Shown: positions 34,872-45,639 of the stretch, in pieces
How positions within the stretch are numbered: position 1 is the stretch's first letter
How the letters are laid out: every line of letters begins with the position of its first letter
Source of the DNA: Boesenbergia rotunda
Lineage: Eukaryota; Streptophyta; Magnoliopsida; Zingiberales; Zingiberaceae
DNA length: 64,000 nucleotides
Assembly: GCA_024364735.1 (NCBI GenBank)
Contig: JAGFNQ010005259.1
Span: 310,001-374,000 of the forward strand
Direction: 5' to 3'
Made by a program: the position numbers and the translations under genes
The notes under the pieces: generated by a model
Seen by the model: the letters and a program-made list of their open reading frames with translations, nothing else
What the model was told of the DNA's origin: nothing
Databases searched by the model: none

Positions 34872-37028
34872 TCAGAGACCATCCACGAGATGGCTGTGTG
34901 CGTTGACCACAGACGAGGACGACAAAGACAGTGATTGCCGCAGCTCCTGGAACGTGAGATGTCGGATCTCCGGCGGGGGTTGCCGAGGGGTAACAGGAAA
35001 GGCAGCCCACGTCGCTCCGAAGTTTTCCACCGCCAGAAGCCTAGCGGAGGTCGATCCGCCATCGCCCTGCCCACACGCCTCCAACATCCGCACCACCTGC
35101 CTCGTCGTTGGCCTCTCCATCGCGTCGTCCCGCGTGCACGCCAGCGCCACCGCCACCAACAGCGCCGCCTCCCTCTCGTCGTACCCCTCCGACACGCTCG
35201 CTCTCGCGTCCACCAGAGCGGCCCCCCGTGTGGCAGCATTCCGTGCCCAACACACTAGCGGCAGCAACCCCTCAGCCGTCGCCGGTCGCCCGCTCACCAC
35301 CTCGAGCACCAAGACCCCGAAGGCATAAACGTCCGTCGCTACCGTCGCGCGCCCGGTGCGCACCACCTCCGGAGCTAGGTACCCTGCTGAGCCCACCACC
35401 CGAGTGGTGCCCAGCTCACAGCCCCGCTGGTGGGCTCGCGCCAGACCGAAGTCCCCCAGCCGCCCGGTCATCCCGGCGTCCAGCATCACGTTGCTCGCCT
35501 TGACGTCGCGGTGGATCACCACAGACTCGCCCCATCCTTCGTGCAGGTAGAGCAGTGCCTCCGCTACGTCCCGGAGGATACTCACCCTCGAAACCCAATT
35601 AAGCTGCTCCCTGCCTCCGAAGATCCAGCGGTCCAAGCTTCCATTCTCCATGTAGTCGTACACCAAGATCATTGTGGCCCCTCGGCCACGCCGGGAGCGG
35701 CACCAGCCGCGGAGGCTGACCAGATTCCGATGTTTAAGCCGGCCTAGGCTGGATACCTCCGCCGCGAAGTACTTTGCCTCCTCCGAATCGGTCTGGGAAA
35801 AGAGCTTCACTGCGACCTCGGTGCCACGGAGAATCCCTTTATAGACAACGCCGTGGCCACCGCGGCTGATCAGGTTTGGATCGGAGAAACCCTCCGTGGC
35901 GGCGTAGATTTCTTGGTACCCAATTCGATGAGGCCAATACTCCAATTCCCACTCCTCGATCTTGTCCTCACTTTCCTCTTCCTCAATTACTCGTTGGTGT
36001 TTTCTCTTCCGATGGGTCCACTTCATCCACAAGCCTGCCGCCACAACTGAAGAAAACAGAAGAACGATTGCTGCCATAATTAAGCCAACAATAAGGCCTT
36101 TTCTCGATTTTGCATTCGCCTGCTCGAGGAAATTGGGGAGATCGGTGGTGATTAGACCGTCGCCGGCGGAGAAGTTGGAGTTGCTGAAGCTCCAAGCTAG
36201 GATGCGGTGGCGCTCCACCAGCATCCCTGTTGAGGCACAGAAACCGACGTACATCTCATCAAGGAATACGTCGGAGAGGTCCATTTGGACGGATATGAGT
36301 GGGCGGAGCGGCTTTCGACAGAGGGCAGCTGGAGCCATGGTGACATTAAGCCGCCCGCCGACATAGTCGACCCAGGCCTGGTAGATGGTCCCATCGTTAA
36401 GCGTCAGGTCGACGAAGGAAGCACCGTTTTCATCTGGCCAGTAACCTGCAGCGGCGGCTGATACGGAGGTGAGAGAGTTGAGATCGACGCCGACGTGGTT
36501 GGAATTGATGTCGCGGAACTCCTCATTCTTAAAGACGTCAAACTCCACGGCGACGACTCGGCCGGCGGCGTCGCCGTTCGAGGTCAAGTTGAAGAGACCA
36601 AGGTGCTGGGAAGCGACGGCGCCGAAAGTACCAGCCGCGGGGGCTAAGAAAAAGGCGAAGCCGTGGCCAGGAAAGACCGAGGGAACAGGAGCGATGGAGA
36701 AGAGGAACGAGGTCGAGAAGGGTAGGACGGCGGATGAATTGGGGTATTTGGTGCGGAGGGGAAAGGAGAGGAAAGCGCGGCCTACAGAGTAGTTGGAATA
36801 GGTGGTGAGGGAGAGGTACCTGCGGCCGCTACCGTCGCTGGCGATATCTGATGAGGAAGGAAAGGGTTCGAGAGTAGCGTTGCCGTAGAGAGTAAGATCG
36901 TTAGACTTGAAGCCATTGAAGAGGAGCTCGATCGCCGGAGTGTGGAGAAAATGGAAGGCGAGGAGCAGGAGCACGAGGAGGAGCGGCGGCGGCGGCGGCG
37001 GCGGCGTGCCGGATTTGATCTTCAACAT
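34872..37028 (-). CDS. L-type lectin-domain receptor kinase
   Basis: An intact, intronless frame of 718 residues, about the normal length for this family of plasma-membrane kinases. Order: signal peptide with a proline run (1 to about 33), legume-lectin domain (about 34-290; VAVEFDVFKN and HVGVDLNSL are its usual signatures), transmembrane helix (311-336), a basic then acidic juxtamembrane stretch, and a kinase domain (about 380-655). Kinase residues: ATP lysine Lys408, catalytic HRDVKASN with Asp509, DFG Asp526-Gly528, and APE at 552-554. The glycine loop reads SRGGHGVVYKG, with Ser in place of the first Gly. A tail of about 65 residues follows. The family senses extracellular signals in immunity and development; the ligand is unknown. 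EYWPHRIGYQEIYAATEGFSD recalls the VI/VII clades, but I am not sure of the clade. GC content is high, as in monocot genes. Confidence 0.94.
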   Translation of the reverse strand: MLKIKSGTPPPPPPPLLLVLLLLAFHFLHTPAIELLFNGFKSNDLTLYGNATLEPFPSSSDIASDGSGRRYLSLTTYSNYSVGRAFLSFPLRTKYPNSSAVLPFSTSFLFSIAPVPSVFPGHGFAFFLAPAAGTFGAVASQHLGLFNLTSNGDAAGRVVAVEFDVFKNEEFRDINSNHVGVDLNSLTSVSAAAAGYWPDENGASFVDLTLNDGTIYQAWVDYVGGRLNVTMAPAALCRKPLRPLISVQMDLSDVFLDEMYVGFCASTGMLVERHRILAWSFSNSNFSAGDGLITTDLPNFLEQANAKSRKGLIVGLIMAAIVLLFSSVVAAGLWMKWTHRKRKHQRVIEEEESEDKIEEWELEYWPHRIGYQEIYAATEGFSDPNLISRGGHGVVYKGILRGTEVAVKLFSQTDSEEAKYFAAEVSSLGRLKHRNLVSLRGWCRSRRGRGATMILVYDYMENGSLDRWIFGGREQLNWVSRVSILRDVAEALLYLHEGWGESVVIHRDVKASNVMLDAGMTGRLGDFGLARAHQRGCELGTTRVVGSAGYLAPEVVRTGRATVATDVYAFGVLVLEVVSGRPATAEGLLPLVCWARNAATRGAALVDARASVSEGYDEREAALLVAVALACTRDDAMERPTTRQVVRMLEACGQGDGGSTSARLLAVENFGATWAAFPVTPRQPPPEIRHLTFQELRQSLSLSSSSVVNAHSHLVDGL

Positions 37029-37829
37029 TCGATCAGTGCGTGATTGGGAAGAGTCGTGTCCACGCCGAATCGGAGAACAGAGTCACGCACCAAACCATTA
37101 TGGAGCCCATTTGCATCGTATAAATATACATTTAAAAAAAAATATATTTTTAAATATAAAATCTAAAACTCTTATGCGAATTTATTCGGGCGAATAATAA
37201 AGAAATAGATCGTGCCTAAAAATAAAAAATCTGTGCGATTTCAAATTACAAAACGAATTTCTATCCGATAAAAAAATGTTTCTAATATCATCAAATCTGC
37301 GCTTTTAGTGATCCCCTTCTTTAAAATAAACAGGTCTGAATAGATCAAATAATTTAGACCTATAAATAAGGTCATTCGATAAGGTAGACAAAGCCTTTGG
37401 GATGACAGTTCATTATTACAAAGGAGAATCTAACAAGATAAACACGAAAAACACTCAGAACTATTATATATCCATCAATCACGATAGTGAATGCATCATT
37501 CATTAAAGTTCTTACTTTGCATCATCTTTCGGTAAGCAATCGACTAAAAAGCGTAGTGATATTGATATTTTTATTGTTTAAAAATTCTTCTGCAATGGAT
37601 TCGGCAATATTACGTTATTATAGTGATTTTGATATATAACGATGAATAATTTCTCAAATTGATTACGTTGTTATAGTAATTGAATCGACAATTTTATGTG
37701 ATGATGAACGGTTTTCCTAATCATTAGATTTTATTCAAAAGTAAGCGATAAATTTAGAGATATCAGAATGAAATAGAATAAAGATTTATGTGTTCGACTA
37801 ATTTTTTTTTAAGAGTAATGATAGGGAGA
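37029..37829. other. Promoter region of the receptor kinase and spacer
   Basis: AT-rich sequence upstream of the minus-strand kinase. A possible TATA-like TATATTTATA lies near 37119-37128. No gene or clear element was recognised further upstream. Confidence 0.4.
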
Positions 37830-38035
37830 GTAAAAATTATAGTAAATGATGTGGCATGACGTGACACTTTACATGCACACGCCCGATTATCGTTTGGACA
37901 CCATCGGCGACCTTCGACCGCTGTCCCGAATCAAACTATATCCTGGGGGGCACGGTGAACCCGTCGAAGATCGTGCATGCAAGGTGCCACGTCATTCACT
38001 ATGATTTTCAGTCTCTTATTTTCACTCTCTTAATC
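37830..38035. mobile_element. Probable Mutator-like MITE
   Basis: The ends are imperfect inverted repeats: AGAGTAAAAATTATAGTAAA on the left against AGACTGAAAATCATAGTGAA read from the right, continuing through ATGAYGTGGCA and TGCATGCA-like text. The inner phrase GAACCCGTCGAAGATCGT and the nearby ATATCCT recur, slightly changed, in the hairpin element at 38518-38897. The two therefore look related. I could not find a clean target duplication. Confidence 0.5.
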
Positions 38036-38209
38036 ATTTCGATATATTCATATCCTCAAATATCATTTCGATATATTATATTGAGCACAATGAATATTTT
38101 AATTCGATTCGAACATGAGAAATAATATCAAAAGCTTATTTTAAATAATACAATGATAATAATCACCGACCGAGATAACAAATGGGATCTTGAACTTCTC
38201 CCTTTATGA

Positions 38210-38497
38210 TGAACCAGTCAACAGACAAATTAAATCTGGAGTTATCGATCCGGTCCCATGGAAGTTTTTCATCGATCACCAGGATAAATCGGGAAGCGCA
38301 CCTGGGGTGATCGACCCGGTCCCATAGAAGTTTCCTACCGATCACTAGGATAAATCGGGAAGCGCACGCGGTGGTCAGTCTAGAAGCGTCCCATTTGGAA
38401 GAAAAATTCCTGTAAAATATGCCGCAGCTAAGGATCGAACCGAGGATGCCTAGGTTAACTACTAGCGACCTTACCGCTGCACCATAGCCCCGGGGGC
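38210..38497 (-). mobile_element. tRNA-derived SINE
   Basis: The minus-strand head GGGGCTATGGTGCAGCGG contains an RNA polymerase III A box (TGGTGCAGCGG, 38474-38484), and the B box GGTTCGATCC lies 32 bp further (38432-38441), tRNA-like spacing. An 18-bp perfect target duplication, GAACTTCTCCCTTTATGA, flanks it at 38192-38209 and 38498-38515. The body holds a doubled segment of about 65 bp (near 38245-38302 and 38310-38368) around GGATAAATCGGGAAGCGCAC. It is non-coding and mobilised by LINE machinery in trans. The SINE family name is not known to me. Confidence 0.88.
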
Positions 38498-38517
38498 GAA
38501 CTTCTCCCTTTATGAAC

Positions 38518-38897
38518 GAGTCCGGATCCTCTGTGCCAAGCACACCCCTGTGCCCGTGTGCCAAATCGCCGGCGAGCGCCGGCGAGTCGTCCGATCGACG
38601 ATCGGACACCACCAATAATTTTTGATCGTCGTTTCGAATAAGATGATATCCTCGGAGAACGATGAACCCGTCAAAATCGTCACAATTGTGATGTTATCGT
38701 ATTCACCGTCGAATCCGACGAGACGATTGATGCGACGATTTTGACGGATTCACCGTTCTTCGAGGATATCATCTTATTCGGAACGACGATAAAAAATTAT
38801 TGGTGGTGTCCGATCGTCGATCGGATGACTCGCCGGCGCTCGCCGGCGATTTGACACACGGGCACAGGGGTGTGTTTAGCACAGAGGAACCGGACTC
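38518..38897. mobile_element. Mutator-like long-inverted-repeat MITE, 380 bp
   Basis: Two arms of about 164 bp (38518-38681 and 38734-38897) are near-perfect reverse complements around a 52-bp centre. The outer ends are GAGTCCGG and CCGGACTC. A perfect 9-bp duplication, TTTATGAAC, flanks it at 38509-38517 and 38898-38906. Nine bases and long arms point to the Mutator superfamily. It inserted into the right-hand duplication of the SINE, so it is younger than the SINE. It is non-coding. Confidence 0.88.
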
Positions 38898-38906
38898 TTT
38901 ATGAAC

Positions 38907-39294
38907 ATATACAAAGTTTAATTTTTTTAGAATTGCTATGGTCATCAGTCGATTTCATCCGAAAGTAAACGATGGAGCTAACATTGAGGGAGCCAAAGTG
39001 TGGGTGACGACGATCGCCCCACACTTTCGGGTTTCGTTCCTCAATTAGAAACCTCTGGAAGACACCAAATCAGGTCCTATATACTTAATTAGTTCTTTTG
39101 AATATATTTATGTCCTCGTTATACATCATATTGAGCGTAACATTTTTTTCAATTCAATTCTAATATTTTTTTATTGAAATAAAAAGATGATTATGCCCAC
39201 TATAAACATTTTTATAATTGGTTATCAATTATGATAGGGATGAATAATATGAGAGAATACGTGGCACGGAAAAGTTATGTAATCGTGTTGACCA
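38907..39294. other. Intergenic DNA, no gene seen
   Basis: Mixed AT-rich DNA between the inverted-repeat element and the gypsy LTR. No ORF, element end or RNA gene was recognised. Confidence 0.5.
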
Positions 39295-40001
39295 TGTTAG
39301 AGACCCGAGATTAGGCCGGGAGGTCGAGTCCCGAGATCATCTCGGAAGAATGGAGGAGGACCCGAGACCAGGTCAGGGGGTCGTGTCCTAAGACCATCTC
39401 GGGAGAATGGAGAAGGACCCGAGACTAAGTCGGGGGGTTGCGTCCAAGACCATCTCGGGAGAATGGAGGAGGACCTAAGACCAGGTCGGGAGGTCAAGTC
39501 CCGAGACTATCTCGGGAGAGTGGAGCTCACAGAATAGCTGCGGGAGAAGAGGACAGATGGGGAAAGATTTAGGCACCTCCCCCCACCCCTTTTTTCATAA
39601 CAGGAAATCCTGCAGGTAACGTATAGTAATGATAAACTTAATAGTCGTGGTGGTCGTTATCGACTGTAGAGGAGAACAACTGTCAGGTAGCCAATGACCA
39701 TTAAATGTGAGGGGAAGGTGGAGATGTGGGGGAGGAAAGACATCGAGTATATAAGGTGCTTTGACACCCAGGTGAAGGCTCTCAGACACAGTGAAAACTA
39801 AATTCTAATATTTTTTTCTCGTTTCCTCCCTACTATAGAGATTTCTGATTTGAGCATTGGAGAGGGCTCCATCGGAAATCCTTATGGTATATCCCCCTTA
39901 TGCTCGTGTTAACTTCGCAGGCGCCGACGGCCTCCTCTCGTGGCTGTCATCCTGGGTTGCGCTTTGGCGATTCGTCATCCACGTCGTTCACTTCCGGAAC
40001 A
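39295..40001 (+). mobile_element. 5' LTR of the second Tat-lineage element
   Basis: 707 bp, from TGTTAGAGACCC to CCGGAACA. Its first 230 bp (39299-39525) are four tandem units of about 60 bp carrying GACCATCTCGGGAGAATGGA. A probable TATA box is TATATAAGGTG (near 39749-39759). The GGAGAGGGCTCCATCGG text near the 3' end lies in the transcribed part. No ORF of its own. Confidence 0.75.
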
Positions 40002-40055
40002 AGTTTTGGTGCCGCCTATGGAAAGTATAGTTTAAACGCCAGAAGGAGCATTGCG

Positions 40056-41420
40056 ATGGCAGAATCAGAGGGATAACCCATCATTTTAACACGAGAAGAG
40101 TTGGACCACTTAGTCACCAACACCGTTAGAGGAGCACTGGAGCAATATCAGATTAAACAAGCCGCATATCAACGAGTGGCTTTGAGTGGCTTTGACGCAG
40201 GCCGAGATTCCAAGAGTGTCTACTTTGCTTAATCGAAACCGGAGATCCACCTCGCCATGGGGAGTGCCAACAATGATAGCCCCCGGACATAGAAGAGACT
40301 CCATGGGAGAGATCGAGAAAGTGCCTTCCGCTGCCTCCAGCGTTTTGCAGCATGAAGAAGGGCAGGGGAAGAGCGAACTTGCAAGGGTCCTCCTGAAGCC
40401 TACACCTATGCATTTCGCTCAGGACATCATAATGGACCCCATGCCCAATCAATTTCATAGTCCAGGAATCACTGATTACGATGGGAAGACGGACCTGAAA
40501 GATAACATCTGCAAATTTGTAAACGCGACCTTGTTACACCAATATACAGATAGTGTGATGTGCCAGGTGTTTCTGAACACATAGTCGGGAACCACACAGA
40601 GATGGTTCCAGAGGCTGCCTCAGAACTCAATAAACTCCTTTCTGGAGTTTAAAATTGTCTTTCTACATCACTTTGTCAGCAGCCGGCGATATAAAAAGAC
40701 GACACTAAATCATTTTGCCTTAAAGCAGAAAAGCAATGAGCCGTTAAAGGATTATATCCAACGGTTCAATCGGGTGGCGCAGGATATACCGAGTGCCACC
40801 TTAGAGATCTTCATCAGCGCTTTAACGCAGGGGTTTTCTGAAGGAGAGTTCTTCCGACCACAGGTGAAGAAACCTCCGGCTAGCTTTGATGATTTATTAG
40901 GGCGGTCAATCAAGCATGTTAATGTAAAGGAGGTACAGTTCGCCCGTTAAAAGGATCCAACAGGAGTCCCTATCCAAATCTTGGTATGATCTGAGAGGAG
41001 GGAACCACCCGCTCCTACCCCGGCAAAGGACCCTCACTCCGATAAAGATTATCGGAACAACAAGAAGAAACTGGTGGAAATCGTAGACACCAAAGAACTT
41101 GAACCGTCGGAAAAGTTCTGCGACTTTCATGGCAGTACTACCCACTCCATAGAGGAGTGTTACACTCTGAGGAAGAGGAGATCCAAGGATGCGGCACTAA
41201 GCCACACAAAAGGTGGAGCAACGCGGGGTATTGACGAAGGTCTCCTCGTCGAAGCCCTACTCTTCATCGACGATAGCTGGGGGAGAATAGATCCAGGCAC
41301 CGATCCCGGTCACCCTCAAGAGGAAGAAACCGGGAGATGGTGCCCCACCGATCTGTCTCCCCGAAAAGTTATCCCAAGAAAGGAAAGGCTCCGGCTTGGG
41401 GACCTCCATTGGGCCATGTG
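40056..41420 (+). pseudogene. Gag of the second Tat-lineage element
   Basis: Starts MAESEG, then a stop, then ILTREELDHLVTNTVRGALEQYQ, the same opening as the gag at 54185-54400. The core reads FHSPGITDYDGKTDLKDNICKFVNATLLHQ, QRWFQRLPQNSINSFLEFK and LKDYIQRFNRVAQDIP, a typical retrotransposon gag domain. A zinc-like motif, FCDFHGSTTHSIEECYTL, follows. Stops fall near 40076, 40584 and 40950. It is non-functional. Confidence 0.85.
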
Positions 41421-41429
41421 GGAGTGATC

Positions 41430-42136
41430 TCAGGAGGTCCGACCGGAGGAGATTCCCATCGAGCAAGGAAGTCCCATACCTGTAAGTTGAAAAATTACGC
41501 CATCGGGAAGGATAAGGAGAAGTGTCAGGGCCCTATCATTTCCTTCAGACCTGATGATCTAGAGGATGTTGAAGCCCTTCATGAAGATGCACTGGTAATT
41601 CTCGCCCGGATAGCCAATTATGAGGTTAAACACATTTTCGTGAATACAAGTAGCTCCGTTAACATCCTGTACAAGGCGGTGTTGGACCAGATGCAAGTCG
41701 ACGAAGATGAATTACACCCTCCACTCCACTGTTTGACTTCACAGGTTACTGAGTACAGATGAAGGGACAGATCTCATTGTCTCTGTCGCTGGGGGATGAC
41801 ACCTTACAGAGAACAAGGAGAACTCCTTTCATGATCGTAGATGCCCCATCGTCATACAACGCCATTCTGGGAAGACCAACGCTCAGCTTATTCCAAGCGG
41901 TGGTCTCAGTCTATCACCAAAAGATCAAATTCCTGGTAGGGGAGTATGTGACTGAAGTTAAAAGAGACCAATTATCCTCCCAGCGATGCTATAGTGGGAA
42001 AGTTAGGACAAAATCTTGCATGAACCTAAGGACTCATGAAACTTTGCAAATCGATCTGGCTGATCCCCAAGCAGAGGAAGGAGCCAGAGAGGAACGCAGG
42101 GAGGTCGAGAGCGAGGAAGTGCAAATTCATCTCTAA
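41430..42136 (+). pseudogene. Protease region of the second Tat-lineage element
   Basis: Contains ISFRPDDLEDVEALHEDALVI and HIFVNTSSSVNILYKAVLDQM. The aspartic-protease triad (DTG or DIG in relatives, see VDIGSSVNI at 51480-51560) is changed to NTS, so the catalytic Asp is gone. It continues with FMIVDAPSSYNAILGRPTLS after a frameshift near 41760. It ends in the linker EEGAREERREVESEE. The protein would be inactive. Confidence 0.82.
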
Positions 42137-43010
42137 TAAGTTGGAAGAATCACAAGAATTGATACAGATCTTAGGCCAGAACTCAGAGGTCGCCCGATCA
42201 GCTGCTTGGTGGATCATCAGGATGTGTTCGCGTGGGCCACCGAAGAAATCAAGGGAGTTCCTTCTGCCTTAGCCACACATCCATTGCACATCACTCCAGG
42301 AGCTCGACGGTAAAATAGAGACGAAGACACTTTGCTCCAGAGCAAGACCGGATAATCAGGGAGGAAGTCGCAAAGTTGTTGAAAGTCGGGCATATTAGAG
42401 AAGTTCAATTCCCGACATGACTGGTGAATGTTGTATCAGTCCCTAAGCTCGGGGGTATATGACGGGTTTGTATCAACTTTCGTCACTTAAATAAAGCCTG
42501 CCCTAAAGACTGTTACCCTTTACCTCGTATTGATCAGCTGGTAGATTCATCTTCTGGTTGTGAATTCATTTTGACATTTGATGCGAATCAGGGATACCAC
42601 CAGGTTCCTCTTGCTCAAGAGGATCAAGAGAAGGTAAGATTCATAACGGTAGATGATACTTACTGTTACAATGTCATGTCATTCGAGTTGAGCAATGTAG
42701 GAGCAACCTATCAGCGGATGATGAATAAGGTGTCCCGACACCAGATTAGACAAAATATTGAAGTTTATGTGGATGACATCTTGGTCATGACGGAGAAGGG
42801 GAAGGGCATGATTGCCGATTTGAAGGAGAACTTCGCTACCTTGAGGACCAATGGACTGAAACTAAACCCCGCTAAATGTCTGTTCGGAGTGAAAAGTGGG
42901 CAGTTCCTCGGGTGCATGGTAATGGAGAGACGAATTGAGGCTAATTCTGAGAAAATATAAGCTACCTTTAATATGTCATCTCCTCGTAATTTCAATGAAG
43001 TGTAGCGGTA
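42137..43010 (+). pseudogene. Reverse transcriptase of the second Tat-lineage element, truncated
   Basis: Degraded fingers (VDHQDVFAWATEEIKGVP; PLHITPGAR) precede an open stretch from 42571 with FDANQGYHQVPLAQEDQEKVRF, NVMSFELSNVGATYQRM and VYVDDILVMTEKG. The YVDD box is intact. A stop follows at 42958, and the match to the relative at 6409-7194 stops near 43008. Confidence 0.88.
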
Positions 43011-45500
43011 ATAAATATTATGTATGAGTCATAAAAACTAGTAGAGTTTTTTATGAAAATTTTTGAATAACAAATCGCATACGTAAATTTTAAAATAATT
43101 TAATAATGACCAAACATATATCCATTTTCTAAAATACCATCAATTAGTCGATTGATAAAATTATCAATCGATTTGATTTTGTTATTCAAAATTTTAAATA
43201 AATTAGTCAAATAGATTTTAAACTAGTCGATTGATTCAAATTTTTTAATCAAAATTGATAGACTAAATGATCTCAGATTAATTCTCCTAATTATATCTAT
43301 GCTCCTAAATATCGATTTGACCCAATATATTAAGAGTATTGAACTTTTTAACACAAATTTGTTCGAAAAATTTAATTCATGTTAAAAAAATTATTATTGT
43401 CAATATATTGAGTCAAATTTATGACATTTGAGTATATGAATATAATCAAGAGGACTAACCGAGTATATAAGCATTAGTTTAATGTCAATGCGAAGTCATT
43501 TTGTCTATTAGCTAGTTTTATGCAAAGCCGGCTATGGATTAAACAACTTTAGATTGACATTCAAAATCGACTGATGGATCAAACGACCTCAGATTTGCAT
43601 AAAATTAACTCCTATATATTTGTCTAATTCTTCTAATTATATTTATCCCCTCAAACGTTAATTTGACTAAATATATTAAAAGTAATAATTTATTTAATAC
43701 GAATATTTTCAAAAATCTAATTCGTATTTAAAAAATCACTGCTTTCAATATATTGAGTCAAATTTATATTTGAGGGCATGCATATAATTAGAAAAATTAG
43801 ACGAATACATAGGAGCTAGTTTCATGTCAATCTTAGATTGTTTAGTCTATCAACTGATTTTATCCAAAATTGACTAATGGACCAAACAACTTCAATTAAC
43901 ATCCAAAATCGGTTGATAGACCAAACAACTTCAGATTGACATGAATTAGCTGCTATGTATTAATCTAATTATATTCATGCTCTCAAATATCAATTTAACT
44001 CAATATATTGAGAGCAATGATTTGTTTAATACAAATGTGTTCGACAAATCTTATTCGTGTTCAAAAAATCATTGCTTTTAGTATATTGAGTCAAATTGAT
44101 ACTTGAGGACATAAATATAATTAAGAGAATTAAAGGAACACATAGGAACTAGTTTAATATCAATCCGAGGATATTTGGTTCATAAATCAGTTTTATCTAA
44201 AATCAGCTGATAGACCAAATGACTTCGGATTGACATGAAACTAAATCTTATGTGTTCGTCTAATTCTTCTAATTATATCCATGCCCTTAAACGTTGTCAG
44301 TTTGACTCAATATATTGAGAGTATTGATTTTTGAAGATGAATGTGATCGAAAAATTCAATTCATTTTAAAAAATTAATGTTCTCAATATATCGAGTCAAA
44401 TTGATGATATTTGAGAGTATGAATATAATTAGGAGAGTAGATATACGCGAGCTAATTTCATGTCGGTTCGAGATAATTTAGTTTATCAATCGATTTTATC
44501 CAAAATCGGATGATCGACCAAACATTCTCGAATTGAAATGAAACTGATTCATATGTGCTCGTTTAATTCTCCTTATTATATCTATGTTTTTAAATATTAA
44601 ATTTACATAATATATTGAGAGTAATACTTTTTTTTTAACATAAATATGTTCTAAAAATCTAATTCATGTTTAAAAAATTAATGTCTAAAATCGGTTGATG
44701 GACAAATAACTTTGGATTAATTTGAAAATAGCTCTTATGTGTTTGTCTAATTCTCATTATTATATCTATATCCTCAAACGTCAATTTGTCCTAATATATT
44801 GAGAATAGTAATTTTTTAATCACAAATGTATATTGAGAGCAGTGATTGCTCGAAAAATCTATTTAGTGTTAAAAAAGTATTGCTCTTAATATATTAAGTC
44901 AAATTTATATTTGAGAGCATAGATATAATTAAGAGAATTAGAGAAACACATAAGAATTAATTTTTTGCTAATCCGAAGTCGTTTGATTCATTAGTCGATT
45001 TTGAACAAAATTGGCTGATAAAATAAATGATTTCAAATTGACATGGAATTAGCTCATATATATTTATATAGTTATCATAATTATATTCATGCTTTCAAAC
45101 ATTAAATTTGACCCAATATATTAAGAATAGTAAAATTTTAACCTGAATTAAAATTTTCGACCATATTCGTGTTCAAAAATTTATTACTCTTAATATATTA
45201 TACTAAATTAATGTTTGAGGGTATAAATATAATTAGAAAAACTAGTCGAACACAAAGAAATTAGTTTTATGTTAATTTAATTTCGTCTGATTCATTAATA
45301 GATATAGTCCAAAATCAATTTTGATTTTAAAAAAATTAAATGAATTGATTTGACTAGTAAAAAAAATCAATGACTGATATTTTTAATTGATTGATTGAGG
45401 GTATTTTAAAAAAAAGAATATGTGATTTAATTATTTTGAAATTTATGCATATGATTTGATAATATTTGAAATTTTTGTAAGCGACTTGGTATAAAGCTGA
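43010..45500. repeat. Palindromic tandem array, period about 325 bp
   Basis: About six to seven diverged units. Landmarks AATATATTRAGAG (43325, 43670, 43999, 44308, 44610, 44790, 45115) and TCAATATATTGAGTCAAAT (43403, 43752, 44080, 44384, 44887) alternate. Each unit is itself an inverted repeat: TCTAATTCTYCTAATTATA with CATGCTCTCAAA pairs with its complement in the other half, and a second palindrome is centred on CCAAAATCGGCTGATGG. One unit (44610-44790) has lost about 145 bp. No protein is encoded. The borders are the truncated gypsy element on the left and unique DNA near 45500. Confidence 0.75.
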
Positions 45501-45639
45501 AAATATATTGAGTTGGTTTAATGATAATATGTTATATTTGTTATGAAATTAAAAATGCGTGTGAATTTATTTAAAATTAAAAGATCCTATTAAATCACTA
45601 GTCACACTTCCCCACAACTTCATCGCTCGCATCTCTGCT

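Larger units (their letters stand above)
39295..43010 (+). mobile_element. Ty3/gypsy, Tat-lineage retrotransposon, 3'-truncated
   Basis: LTR (39295-40001), primer-binding region (TTTTGGTGCCGCCTATGG, 40004-40021), gag, protease and the first half of reverse transcriptase follow in order. The element then breaks off near 43010 inside RT and unrelated repeat DNA begins. The RT text matches the minus-strand element at 4446-8500 closely (NVMSFELSNVGATYQRMMNK; ANSEKI), so they belong to one family. RNase H, integrase and the 3' LTR are absent. Confidence 0.88.

Noticed and set aside
34903..36792. Several long plus-strand frames over the receptor kinase
   Set aside because: They are shadows of the GC-rich minus-strand kinase gene, which has clear domains and motifs.
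38432..38484. A genuine tRNA gene
   Set aside because: A and B boxes are present but the sequence cannot fold into a full cloverleaf acceptor stem, and an 18-bp duplication shows it is a SINE.
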